Part shown: piece by piece, positions 33,920 through 41,917 of the stretch
Numbering within the stretch: the stretch's first letter is position 1
Layout: every line of letters begins with the position of its first letter
Assembly: GCF_004403465.1 (NCBI RefSeq)
Contig: NZ_SOGQ01000013.1
Location: 6,015 to 70,014, forward strand
Source of the DNA: Cryobacterium sinapicolor
GTDB taxonomy: Bacteria; Actinomycetota; Actinomycetes; Actinomycetales; Microbacteriaceae
Length of the DNA: 64,000 nucleotides
Direction: 5' to 3'
The notes under the pieces: generated by a model
Databases searched by the model: none
The model's input: the letters and a program-made list of their open reading frames with translations, nothing else
What the model was told of the DNA's origin: nothing
Made by a program: the position numbers and the translations under genes

Positions 33920-35257
33920 ATGTCTGACAAGTATTCGGTATCTCAGGAGCGCAAGCTCGTCACCGCCCTTCCCGGCCCCAAGTCGGTCGAATTGCAGGAA
34001 CGCCGCCTGCGCGCGGTGTCCCGCGGTGCGGGCACGCTGGCGAACATCTATATGGATCACGGAGCGGGAGCGATCCTCGTCGATGTCGACGGCAACCAGA
34101 TCATCGACCTCGGCTGCGGCATCGGCGTGACTACCATCGGCCACGCGAACGACGAGGTGGCCGCGGCGGCCGCAGCGCAGGCCGCCAAGCTCACCCACAC
34201 CCTGTTCACCGTCACACCGTATGAGAACTACGTGGCCGTCGCGGAGAAGCTCGCCGAGATCACCCCCGGGGACTTCGAGAAGCGCTCCATCCTGGTCAAC
34301 ACCGGCGCGGAAGCCGTCGAGAACGCCGTGAAGATCGCCCGCAAGTTCACCGGCCGCCGCGCCATCGTGGCGCTTGACCACGCGTTCCACGGTCGCACCA
34401 ACCTGACCATGGCGATGACGTACCGCCCCTGGCCGGAGCGCGCCGGAATGGGCCCGTTTCCCGGCGAGATCTACAGCGTGCCGACCAGCTACCCCTACCG
34501 GGACGGCCTGACCGGTGAAGAGGCCGCCGAGAAGACCATCGACTACATCAACACCCACATCGGCGCCACCGAGATCGCGGCCTTCTTCATCGAACCGATC
34601 CAGGGCGATGGCGGCATCGTCATCCCCGCCCCCGGCTTCTTCAAGCGGCTGAGCGAGTTCTGCACGGAGAACGGCATCGTCTTCGTCTCCGATGAAATCC
34701 AGGCCGGCATCGCCCGCACCGGCGCGTGGTACGGCATCGAGCACCACGATGTGGTGCCGGACCTTGTCACCACGGCCAAGGGCATCGCCGGCGGGTTCCC
34801 GCTCGCTGCCGTCACCGGCCGCGCCGACATCATGGACTCCGTGCAGCCCGGCGGCATCGGCGGAACCTTCGGCGGCAACCCGGTGTCGACCGCGGCCGCT
34901 CTCGCCGTCTTCGACCTGATCGAGCGCGACAACCTGCTCGGCGAGGCGCAGCGCGTCGAGAAACTGCTCTGGGCGCGCATCGGCGACTGGCCGCAGCGGT
35001 TCTCGGTCGTGGGCGACGTGCGCGGCAAGGGCGCGATGTTCGGGGTGGAGCTCGTTCACCCGGGCACGACCACGCCGTACCCCGAGGCCCTCACCGCGAT
35101 CATCAAGCACGCGACCACCAACGGCGTCATCGTGCTGGATGCCGGCAGCTGGGACTCCGTGCTGCGCATCATGCCGTCGGTCGTCATCTCCGAGGCGCTG
35201 ATCGACGATGCCGCCTCCGTGATCGAGGAGACCCTCGCCGCGCTGTCCGGCCTGTAG
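33920..35257 (+). CDS. class III aminotransferase, GabT-like (paralogue 1)
   Basis: 445 residues, a PLP-dependent class III transaminase. 'NTGAEAVENAVKIARK', 'HAFHGRTN', 'IEPIQGDGGI', 'FVSDEIQAGIARTG' and the PLP-lysine in 'VTTAKGIAGGFPLAAVTGR' are in order. It closely resembles the gene at 36565 over the whole length, starting with 'SQERKLVTALPGPKS', so the two are duplicates. Likely substrate is 4-aminobutyrate or another omega-amino acid with 2-oxoglutarate as acceptor. An OsmC gene and a decayed region separate the paralogues. Confidence 0.9.
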   Translation: MSDKYSVSQERKLVTALPGPKSVELQERRLRAVSRGAGTLANIYMDHGAGAILVDVDGNQIIDLGCGIGVTTIGHANDEVAAAAAAQAAKLTHTLFTVTPYENYVAVAEKLAEITPGDFEKRSILVNTGAEAVENAVKIARKFTGRRAIVALDHAFHGRTNLTMAMTYRPWPERAGMGPFPGEIYSVPTSYPYRDGLTGEEAAEKTIDYINTHIGATEIAAFFIEPIQGDGGIVIPAPGFFKRLSEFCTENGIVFVSDEIQAGIARTGAWYGIEHHDVVPDLVTTAKGIAGGFPLAAVTGRADIMDSVQPGGIGGTFGGNPVSTAAALAVFDLIERDNLLGEAQRVEKLLWARIGDWPQRFSVVGDVRGKGAMFGVELVHPGTTTPYPEALTAIIKHATTNGVIVLDAGSWDSVLRIMPSVVISEALIDDAASVIEETLAALSGL

Positions 35258-35351
35258 TTCCTAGCACCCAGCTCCGCTCATCTGGGCGCGTGGCGGCCGG
35301 CCGGTGACCCTGGCCGGGCCGTTCGCGTCCCGGTGTCGAATCTGTCGAAAC

Positions 35352-35625
35352 TCAGAACGGCGCCGGTTCGTCCGAATTCGGCTGCCGCACTTTCTTCTTC
35401 TCCTTGACCTCGGGCGCACGCCCGGCCGGCGGATGATCGTGGCCGGCGCACTGATGAACGTTCCCCCGGTCGGAGACGTCCACTTCAGCGTGCCGTCCGG
35501 CAGGAGTGCGTAGCTCCACCGCGTCTCGGACTTCAGCGCATGGTCGGCCGGACACGGATGCGCGAGATTGTCGTGCGCGATGATCCCCGTGAACTGCCAA
35601 TGGACAACTTGATCAAACGCCCATT
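35352..35625 (-). pseudogene. HNH endonuclease (DUF222/13E12-type) C-terminal remnant
   Basis: One minus-strand frame reads 'HDNLAHPCPADHALKSET', then 'LLPDGTLKWTSPTGG'. These are the HNH zinc-finger end and the conserved C-terminal strand of DUF222-HNH proteins. The expected continuation, ending 'KVRQPNSDEPAPF' then stop at 35352, lies in another frame, so there is a frameshift near 35440. The N-terminal DUF222 domain and the 'CDIDH' half of the HNH site are missing or unrecognisable. 13E12-type genes are multicopy and repeat-like in actinobacteria, so this is probably a decayed copy. It explains most of the gap between the aminotransferase and OsmC genes. Confidence 0.65.
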
Positions 35626-35846
35626 GTGGAGCAGGGGCGGGGTGCCCGTGGACGCCGGGCTCATCGCCAGCCGCGGTCATCCGTCACAAGGCCCAGCAAC
35701 ACGCATCCGTCGTCACGTAGCCGCGGAGATCTTCGTGAAACACCGGTTCCGGTGCCTGCCGAGCGGAGTGTTGCGGAATTCTCCGCGGTTAGCGACCATG
35801 ACGGATGCCCGAAGGGGGAACCTCCGAACGTCGGCGCACCGGGTCT

Positions 35847-35894
35847 CGACAAGCCCGACCACCGACAAGCTCGACCACCGACAGGCCCGACCAC
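35847..35894. repeat. 16-bp tandem repeat, three units
   Basis: Three units of CGACAAGCCCGACCAC type (35847, 35863, 35879). The sequence resembles the 'TCTCGACAAGCTCGACCACC' word I recall from intergenic regions of related actinobacteria. Confidence 0.8.
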
Positions 35895-35927
35895 CGGCGG
35901 CTCGAACCGGCCGCGGCTCGAACCGGC

Positions 35928-35952
35928 GGGACGGGACGGGACGGGACGGGAC
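35928..35952. repeat. GGGAC pentamer repeat, five units
   Basis: Five uninterrupted GGGAC units end just before the OsmC gene's stop codon. This is a simple-sequence slippage tract. Confidence 0.85.
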
Positions 35953-35954
35953 GG

Positions 35955-36431
35955 TCAGCGGGCGACGGCCATCGTGACGGGCTCGTGCGCGACCGGGAAG
36001 TTCACGGATGCCGCGATGAAGCAGAGTCCGGCGGCCTCCGCGTGCAGAGACTGGGCGAGTTCGACCTGCCCGGGATCGGACACCGTGACGCGGGGTCGCA
36101 GAGTCACCTCGGTGAAGTGGCCACCGCCATCCGTCGTCTGGACCATCGCCCCGATCGCGTCGTCGGTGTAGGCGACGACCCGCACGCCGTGCTTGACGGC
36201 GACGTGCAGGTAGCTCATCAGGTGGCACTCACTGAGCGCGGCCAGCAGCAGCTCCTCCGGATTCCAGCGGTCGGCGTCGCCGTGGAAGGCCGGATCGGCC
36301 GATGCGCGGATCGGCTCCTTGCCGTTCGCGCTGATCAGGTGATCCCGGCCGTAGTCCCGATAGCCGCTCGTGCCGGTGCCCCGGTTGCCCGTCCAGGCGA
36401 TGTTCACGGCGTAGTGATGTGCACCGATCAC
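35955..36431 (-). CDS. OsmC-family peroxiredoxin-like protein
   Basis: 158 residues. The two conserved redox Cys are in 'ALSECHLMSYLH' and 'AAGLCFIAASVNFPV', with 'WNPEELLLAAL' between strand and helix, as in OsmC/YhfA proteins that reduce organic hydroperoxides with thiols. The GTG at 36431 has GAAGGAGG 4 nt upstream and starts the conserved 'HHYAVNIAWTGN' strand; a longer frame lacks support. It lies between two aminotransferase paralogues on the opposite strand. Confidence 0.9.
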   Translation of the reverse strand: MIGAHHYAVNIAWTGNRGTGTSGYRDYGRDHLISANGKEPIRASADPAFHGDADRWNPEELLLAALSECHLMSYLHVAVKHGVRVVAYTDDAIGAMVQTTDGGGHFTEVTLRPRVTVSDPGQVELAQSLHAEAAGLCFIAASVNFPVAHEPVTMAVAR

Positions 36432-36549
36432 GGTGCCTCCTTCGATTTGCAGGGCTCTGCGGGCCGATCCGCGGCCCACAATGGGCCGTTACGCGGCCAG
36501 GGAACCGATTGTCGCAGCTATTCGCTGCGCCTCCCGTCGCCCTGATCGG

Positions 36550-36555
36550 TAAACT
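36550..36555 (+). promoter_or_regulatory. -10 box TAAACT of gabT with overlapping palindrome
   Basis: TAAACT ends 9 nt before the ATG at 36565. It lies within GTAA-ACTGG-TTAC (36549-36561), an inverted repeat that could be an operator. No ribosome-binding site is seen. Confidence 0.5.
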
Positions 36556-36564
36556 GGTTACATC

Positions 36565-37947
36565 ATGACTGACACGCTGACGCCCTCGACCACCCCGTCC
36601 ACCTCCGCCGCCCCGGTTTACACGGTGCCGCAGGAACGAAAGATCGTGACCGCGATCCCGGGTCCGCGCTCGAAGGAACTCCAGCAGCGCAGACTCGCCG
36701 TCGTCTCCGGCGGCGTCGCATCCGCTCTCCCCGTCTACATCAAGAAGGCGAACGGCGCCATCCTCGTCGACGTGGACGACAACCAGTTCATCGACCTGGG
36801 CGCCGGCATCGGTGTGACCACGATCGGCCACACCGACACCAGCGTCGTCGCGGCCGCCGTCGAGCAGACCCAGGACTTCATCCACACCCTCTTCACCATC
36901 ACGCCCTACGAGGAATACGTGCGCGTCTGCGAGCTTCTCGCCGAGCACACCCCCGGCGATTTCGCGAAGAAGTCGGTGCTGATCAACTCGGGCGCCGAGG
37001 CCGTCGAGAACGGCGTCAAGATCGCCCGCAAGCACACCGGCCGCCGCGCCGTCGCCGTGCTCGACCACGCGTACCACGGCCGCACGGTGCTGACCATGGC
37101 CATGAACTACAAGGCCATGCCCTACGCGACCGGCTACGGCCCCCTCGCCAGCGACGTCTACCACGCCCCCAGCTCCTACCCGTATCACGACGGTCTGAGC
37201 GGGGCGGATGCCGCGGCGCGCACGATCGCCTACCTCGAGAAGGTCGTCGGCCCCACCGACCTGGCCTGCCTGGTCGTCGAGCCCATCCAGGGTGAGGGCG
37301 GCTTCATGGTCCCGGCCGAGGGCTACTTCAACGCCCTGCAGACCTGGTGCACCGCGAACGGCGTTGTCATGATCGCCGACGAGATCCAGAGCGGCATGGC
37401 CCGCACCGGCAAGTACTACGCCAGCGAGCACTTCGGCTGGACCCCTGACCTCGTGCTCACCGCCAAGGGCATCGCCGGCGGCATGCCGCTGGCCGCCGTC
37501 ACCGGCCGCGCCGAGATCATGGATTCCTCGCAGCCCGGCGGCCTCGGCGGTACTTTCGGTGGAAACCCGGTCTCCTGTGCCGCGGCCATCGCGGTGTTCG
37601 AGTCGATCCAGCGTAACGACCTGCTCGCCGAGGGTGTGCGCATCGAGAACACCCTGCGTGCCGGCCTCGGCGCGCTCAAAGAGAAGCACGACATCATCGG
37701 CGAGATCCGCGGCCGTGGGGCCATGATCGCGATCGAGCTCGTGCAGCCGGGAACCGGTGACACGACCAAGGCGCCGAACGCGGCAGCCGTGTCGTCCATC
37801 GCCGCCTACGCCGCCCAGCAGGGAGTGCTGCTGCTCACCGCCGGAACCTACGGCAATGTGCTTCGGTTTCTGCCGAGCCTGGCCGTGAGCGACGCTCTCC
37901 TGAACGATGCCCTCTCGGTCATCGACGACGCCATCGCCGCGCTCTAA
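36565..37947 (+). CDS. gabT: 4-aminobutyrate aminotransferase (paralogue 2)
   Basis: 460 residues, a class III PLP aminotransferase. 'NSGAEAVENGVKIARKHTGR', 'HAYHGRTVLTMAMNYK', 'VEPIQGEGGFMVPAEGYF', 'IADEIQSGMARTGK' and the PLP-lysine in 'LTAKGIAGGMPLAAVTGR' match GabT well. It transfers the amino group of GABA to 2-oxoglutarate, giving succinate semialdehyde; no succinate-semialdehyde dehydrogenase gene lies next to it. It is about two-thirds similar by eye to the gene at 33920. The asparaginase gene follows after 13 bp, and the polyamine transporter genes lie beyond. Confidence 0.92.
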   Translation: MTDTLTPSTTPSTSAAPVYTVPQERKIVTAIPGPRSKELQQRRLAVVSGGVASALPVYIKKANGAILVDVDDNQFIDLGAGIGVTTIGHTDTSVVAAAVEQTQDFIHTLFTITPYEEYVRVCELLAEHTPGDFAKKSVLINSGAEAVENGVKIARKHTGRRAVAVLDHAYHGRTVLTMAMNYKAMPYATGYGPLASDVYHAPSSYPYHDGLSGADAAARTIAYLEKVVGPTDLACLVVEPIQGEGGFMVPAEGYFNALQTWCTANGVVMIADEIQSGMARTGKYYASEHFGWTPDLVLTAKGIAGGMPLAAVTGRAEIMDSSQPGGLGGTFGGNPVSCAAAIAVFESIQRNDLLAEGVRIENTLRAGLGALKEKHDIIGEIRGRGAMIAIELVQPGTGDTTKAPNAAAVSSIAAYAAQQGVLLLTAGTYGNVLRFLPSLAVSDALLNDALSVIDDAIAAL

Positions 37948-37960
37948 GCGCGTCGACACC

Positions 37961-38983
37961 GTGACAACGACATTCCAGCCGCCCATCAACGCCGGGCAGA
38001 CGTTCACCGTGTCCGACGCGGTCGAACTGGCCGTGGTCGAGCGTAGCGGTTTCGTCGAATCGAGGCACGCGGGCAGCGCTGTCGTGCTCACCAGCGAGGG
38101 CGCGGTGCTCCGCGCCCTCGGCGACGTGAGCACCCCGATCTTTCCGCGGTCGTCGATGAAGCCCTTCCAGGCCATCGCCGTGATGGCCAGCGGGGTCACC
38201 CTGCGCGGCGAGGACGCGGCGATCGCCACGGCCAGCCACACTGGGACGCAGCGCCACGCCGACCTCGTGCGCGGGCTCCTCGCCCGCGCCGGCATCCCCG
38301 AGACGGCGCTCGCCTGCCCGGCAGCCTGGCCGGACGACTCCATCGCCCGCGACGCCCTGGTGCGACTGGGCGCCGGCAAGGCCCCGATCTACATGAACTG
38401 TTCGGGCAAGCACGCCGCGATGCTCGTGGCCTGCCAGCAGAACGGCTGGGCTCTGTCCGGATACCTGGAGCCGGAGCATCCGTTGCAGAAACGCATTCTC
38501 GACGTGGTCGAGCGCTTCACGGGTGAACGTCCGTCGGCGTCCGGCGTGGACGGATGCGGCGCACCGGTGCACGCGCTCTCCCTCACCGCCCTTGCCCGCG
38601 GCATCGCCCGCATCGCCACGTCCAAGTCGAACTCGCCGTTCGCGATCTACCGCGAGGCCGGTTTCCTCGGCGAGGCCCTGCGGCAGCACGGCTGGGTCAT
38701 CGCCGGACCGGGCATGCCCGACACCGTCGTGATCGACCGCCTCGGCCTGTTCGTGAAGACGGGCGCGGAGGGCATCTGCGTGGCCTCCGCCCCGAACGGC
38801 ACCACGGTCGCCCTCAAGGTGCTCGACGGCAGCCTGCGGGTCACCACCATCGTGGCCCTGCGCCTGCTGGCGGATGCCGGCGCGATCGCACACAGCGACA
38901 TCGATGCGATCCTGCCCGAACTGCACCTCGCGGTGCAGGGCGGCGGGCTCCCGGTCGGCGAGATCCGCGCCAGCTTCGTGTAG
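37961..38983 (+). CDS. L-asparaginase II family protein
   Basis: 340 residues of the asparaginase II family (PF06089 type), unrelated to the E. coli AnsA/AnsB fold. 'ELAVVERSGFVESRHAGSAVVL', 'PRSSMKPFQAIA', 'SHTGTQRHADLVRGLL' and 'YMNCSGKHAAML' are family landmarks. It hydrolyses asparagine to aspartate and ammonia. The GTG at 37961 starts 13 bp after the gabT stop, without a clear ribosome-binding site, so it probably depends on the gabT transcript. It is convergent with potC, 13 bp apart. Confidence 0.9.
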   Translation: MTTTFQPPINAGQTFTVSDAVELAVVERSGFVESRHAGSAVVLTSEGAVLRALGDVSTPIFPRSSMKPFQAIAVMASGVTLRGEDAAIATASHTGTQRHADLVRGLLARAGIPETALACPAAWPDDSIARDALVRLGAGKAPIYMNCSGKHAAMLVACQQNGWALSGYLEPEHPLQKRILDVVERFTGERPSASGVDGCGAPVHALSLTALARGIARIATSKSNSPFAIYREAGFLGEALRQHGWVIAGPGMPDTVVIDRLGLFVKTGAEGICVASAPNGTTVALKVLDGSLRVTTIVALRLLADAGAIAHSDIDAILPELHLAVQGGGLPVGEIRASFV

Positions 38984-38996
38984 CGGGGGCCGCGCG

Positions 38997-39803
38997 TCAC
39001 CCCTGTTTCGCCAGCCGCTTCTCCTTGGCCGCCCGAGACACCTGGGCGGTGACCACGAGCACGAGGGCTAAGATGAACACCGCCGACGCGATCACGTTCG
39101 CCTCCGCGGGGATCCCCCGGGCTGCGGACACGTAGATGTACTTGGGGAACGTGGTGACGGCGCCGGAGTTGAAGTTGGTGATGATGAAGTCGTCGAAGCT
39201 CAGCGCGAAGGAGAGCAGCGCGGCCGCCAGGATGCCGGGCAGCAGCAGCGGGAAGGTGATCCGGGCGAACACTTGGGTGGCCGACCCGTAGAGGTCCCGG
39301 CCGGCCTCCTCGAGCGCGGGATCGAGGCTGGCGACCCGCGCCTTGACGGTCACCACCACGAAGCTGATGCAGAACATGGTGTGCGCCAGGATGATCGTGA
39401 CCATGTCCTTCGGCACGCCCAGGGACAGGAACTGCGCGGCGAGGCCGGCGCCGAGCACAACCTCCGGCGTGGCCATCGGCAGGAACAACAGCAGGCTCGT
39501 CTGCGATCGGAACCGGAACCGGTACCGCACCAGGGCGATCGCGATCATCGTGCCGAGCGTGGTCGCGGCCACCGTGGCCACCACGCCGATCAGGACGCTG
39601 TTGCCGAACGCCTCGCACACGGCGCCGTTCTGCACCTGGCACACGTTGAGCCACTTGTCGAAGGTGAACCCGCGCCAGGTGATGTTGGATTTCAGAGAGT
39701 CGTTGAACGAGAACACGAAGGTGTAGACGATCGGGACCATCAGGAAGATGAGCGCCAGCACCGTGTAGAGCGGCAGAAGCAACTTGCCCAGGGAGAATTT
39801 CAC
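38997..39803 (-). CDS. potC: polyamine ABC transporter permease (PotC type)
   Basis: 268 residues, six membrane segments. The permease EAA loop is 'LEEAGRDLYGSATQVFARITFPLLLPGILA', starting near residue 160. It pairs with PotB to form the membrane channel of a spermidine/putrescine-type importer. It overlaps potB by ATGA. Substrate is inferred from the four-gene order potD-potA-potB-potC. Confidence 0.9.
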   Translation of the reverse strand: MKFSLGKLLLPLYTVLALIFLMVPIVYTFVFSFNDSLKSNITWRGFTFDKWLNVCQVQNGAVCEAFGNSVLIGVVATVAATTLGTMIAIALVRYRFRFRSQTSLLLFLPMATPEVVLGAGLAAQFLSLGVPKDMVTIILAHTMFCISFVVVTVKARVASLDPALEEAGRDLYGSATQVFARITFPLLLPGILAAALLSFALSFDDFIITNFNSGAVTTFPKYIYVSAARGIPAEANVIASAVFILALVLVVTAQVSRAAKEKRLAKQG

Positions 39804-40714
39804 AGCAGCTCCTCCGTGCCCGACCGTTTGACGTAGATGCTCACGATCACCAGGATCACCGACATCAGGATGATGGACAGCGCGGCCGCCGCCGGATAAT
39901 TCTGCAGCACCAGGAAGTTAGCCTCGATCACGTTGCCGATCATCTGGGTGTCCGGCCCGCCGAGGAAGTCCCGGCTCGCATTGATGTAGTCGCCCGCCGC
40001 CGGGATGAAGGTCAGCAGCGTTCCGGCCACGATGCCGGGCATCGACAGCGGGATCGTGATCTTGCGGAACACGTCGAACGGACGCGCGTAGAGGTCGCTG
40101 CCGGCCTCGAGGTAACGCAGGTCGAGCCGTTCGAGCGTGGTGTACAGCGGCAGAGTCATGAACGGGATGAAGTTGTAGGTGAGCCCGAAAATGACGGCGA
40201 AAGCAGTGCCCGTGAAATGTGCATCCGGTGCCAGCAACGACAGAGCCTTGAGCGACGTGATCACGAACGACTCGTCCGACAAGAGTTGCTTCCAGGCCAA
40301 GGTGCGGAGCAGGAAGCTGATGAAGAACGGGGCGATCACCAGCACCAGCATGAGGCTCTGCAGCAGCGGCCACGGCCGAGCCTTCACGCCGATGAAGTAG
40401 GCCAGCGGGTAACTGAACACGAGGGCCAGCACGGTGGCGATCAGCGCGTATCCGAAGGAGCGCATGATGTGCGGCCAGTAGGCCGTGATCACGTCGACGT
40501 AGTTCTCCCAGCGGAACGCGTAGGAGTACTGGCCGACGTCGCCGAATTCCGACGGGGCCTGAAACGACGTCAGCAGCAGCGACACGAGCGGCGCCAGGAA
40601 GAACAGAACCAGGTAGAGGATGCCCGGCAGCAGCAGGAGCAGCGCGATCGGGCTCTTTCGGCGCGGCGCCGGTTCGGGCGCGGTGGTGCTGGTGGAGAAA
40701 GCCGCGAACGCCAC
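39800..40714 (-). CDS. potB: polyamine ABC transporter permease (PotB type)
   Basis: 304 residues, six membrane segments ('LLLLLPGILYLVLFFLAPLVS' type first segment). The EAA loop contains 'EAGSDLYARPFDVFRKITIPL'-like sequence. I prefer the GTG at 40714, which follows GAGGGAG by 8 nt, over a TTG 15 bp upstream inside potA. The potA stop lies 1 bp upstream and potC overlaps downstream, so the operon is tightly packed. Confidence 0.88.
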   Translation of the reverse strand: MAFAAFSTSTTAPEPAPRRKSPIALLLLLPGILYLVLFFLAPLVSLLLTSFQAPSEFGDVGQYSYAFRWENYVDVITAYWPHIMRSFGYALIATVLALVFSYPLAYFIGVKARPWPLLQSLMLVLVIAPFFISFLLRTLAWKQLLSDESFVITSLKALSLLAPDAHFTGTAFAVIFGLTYNFIPFMTLPLYTTLERLDLRYLEAGSDLYARPFDVFRKITIPLSMPGIVAGTLLTFIPAAGDYINASRDFLGGPDTQMIGNVIEANFLVLQNYPAAAALSIILMSVILVIVSIYVKRSGTEELL

Positions 40715-40715
40715 C

Positions 40716-41915
40716 CTAGGCTCCCTCAAGCTCCGTGAGCAGGGAGGAGCGTTTCTGCGTCGCGATGCTCCGGGTGGTGTCGTCGGCCTCGAAACGGGGT
40801 TCCGCGGAGGCGTCGTCCTCGAGTCCGAAGCCGTGCTCGATGTTCCAGCTCAGCCAGACCTCGGAACCCTCGTGAGCAACGGGGCCGAACGCCATGTTCT
40901 GGGCGAAGACGATGAGGGTGCCGATGCCGGCGATCTCGACCAGGTACTGGGTGCTGACTCCGCTGAACGAGACGTCGATCACGCGGCCGGGACCCATCAA
41001 GTTGCGGGCGACGTCGCCGACGGGCTCGGTCACGTGGAGGGTCAGCTTCTCCGGGCGGACGCCGATGGTGACCTCGCCGATGTGCCGGTGCGCGCGTGCC
41101 GCCGGGACCACGACTTTCTGGCCGGCCACGTCCACCGAGATGGCCTCGCTCGTGCTGCCGACCACGGGGCCGGTGAACAGGTTCGACTGGCCGAGGAAGT
41201 TGGCGACGAAAGCCGTGCGCGGCAGCTCGTAGAGTTCCTCGGGGGCACCCATCTGCTCGATCCGGCCCTTGTTCATCACCGCGACGGTGTCGGCCATGGT
41301 CATGGCCTCCTCCTGGTCGTGGGTGACGTGCAGGAAGGTGAGGCCGACCTCCTCCTGGATGGTCTTCAGCTCGAGCTGCATCTGGCGCCGCAGCTTCAGG
41401 TCGAGCGCGCCGAGCGGCTCGTCGAGCAGCAACAGGGCCGGCCGGTTCACGATCGCCCGGGCGAGGGCCACCCGCTGCTGCTGCCCACCGGAGAGCTGCT
41501 GCGGGCGGCGCGCGGCGAGGTGGTCCAGTTCCACCAGGCGGAGCGCCTCGTGGGCCTTGGCGACCGGGTCGTCGATGCGGCGGCGGCGAAGCCCGAAGGC
41601 GACGTTCTCCAGCACGGTCATGTGCGGGAAGAGGGCATAACTCTGGAACACCGTGTTGACCGGACGCTGGAAGGATTTCTGGTTCGTCACATCCGTGCCC
41701 CCGATCAGGATGCGACCGTTCGTCGGTTCCTCGAGGCCGGCCACCAGGCGCAGCGTCGTGGTCTTGCCGCAGCCCGACGGGCCGAGCAGGGCAAAGAAGG
41801 AGCCGGCGGGGATCTTCAGATCGAGGTGCTCGATGGCGGTGAAGCCCGGGAACCTCTTCTGGATGCCCACCAGCTCGAGGTCGGCCCCTGCGCTGGCGAA
41901 TTCTCCGCTGTTCAT
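40716..41915 (-). CDS. potA: polyamine ABC transporter ATP-binding protein (PotA type)
   Basis: 399 residues. The ABC domain has Walker A 'LLGPSGCGKTTTLRL', the Q-loop 'VFQSYALFPHMTV', signature 'QLSGGQQQRVALARA', Walker B 'LLLLDEPLGALD' and the H-loop 'VTHDQEEAMTM'. The C-terminal TOBE domain (about 285-360) is followed by a short charged tail. It energises polyamine import. The start is 2 bp after the potD stop. Confidence 0.93.
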   Translation of the reverse strand: MNSGEFASAGADLELVGIQKRFPGFTAIEHLDLKIPAGSFFALLGPSGCGKTTTLRLVAGLEEPTNGRILIGGTDVTNQKSFQRPVNTVFQSYALFPHMTVLENVAFGLRRRRIDDPVAKAHEALRLVELDHLAARRPQQLSGGQQQRVALARAIVNRPALLLLDEPLGALDLKLRRQMQLELKTIQEEVGLTFLHVTHDQEEAMTMADTVAVMNKGRIEQMGAPEELYELPRTAFVANFLGQSNLFTGPVVGSTSEAISVDVAGQKVVVPAARAHRHIGEVTIGVRPEKLTLHVTEPVGDVARNLMGPGRVIDVSFSGVSTQYLVEIAGIGTLIVFAQNMAFGPVAHEGSEVWLSWNIEHGFGLEDDASAEPRFEADDTTRSIATQKRSSLLTELEGA

Positions 41916-41917
41916 CC

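Larger units (their letters stand above)
35258..35954. other. 697-bp intergenic region with gene remnants and repeats
   Basis: No intact gene is supported here. It contains a weak CCCAG/CTGGG hairpin (35267-35286) after the aminotransferase, a frameshifted HNH/DUF222 remnant (35352-35625), an unassigned stretch to about 35840, and two tandem repeats (35847-35894 and 35928-35952) running up to the OsmC stop. Confidence 0.8.

Noticed and set aside
35661..35894. A short minus-strand open frame between the HNH remnant and OsmC
   Set aside because: It covers simple repeats, has no ribosome-binding site and shows no recognisable motif.
36229..38379. A 716-codon minus-strand open frame across gabT and asparaginase
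   Set aside because: It runs antisense to two well-recognised enzymes and overlaps OsmC in another frame; there are no protein motifs.
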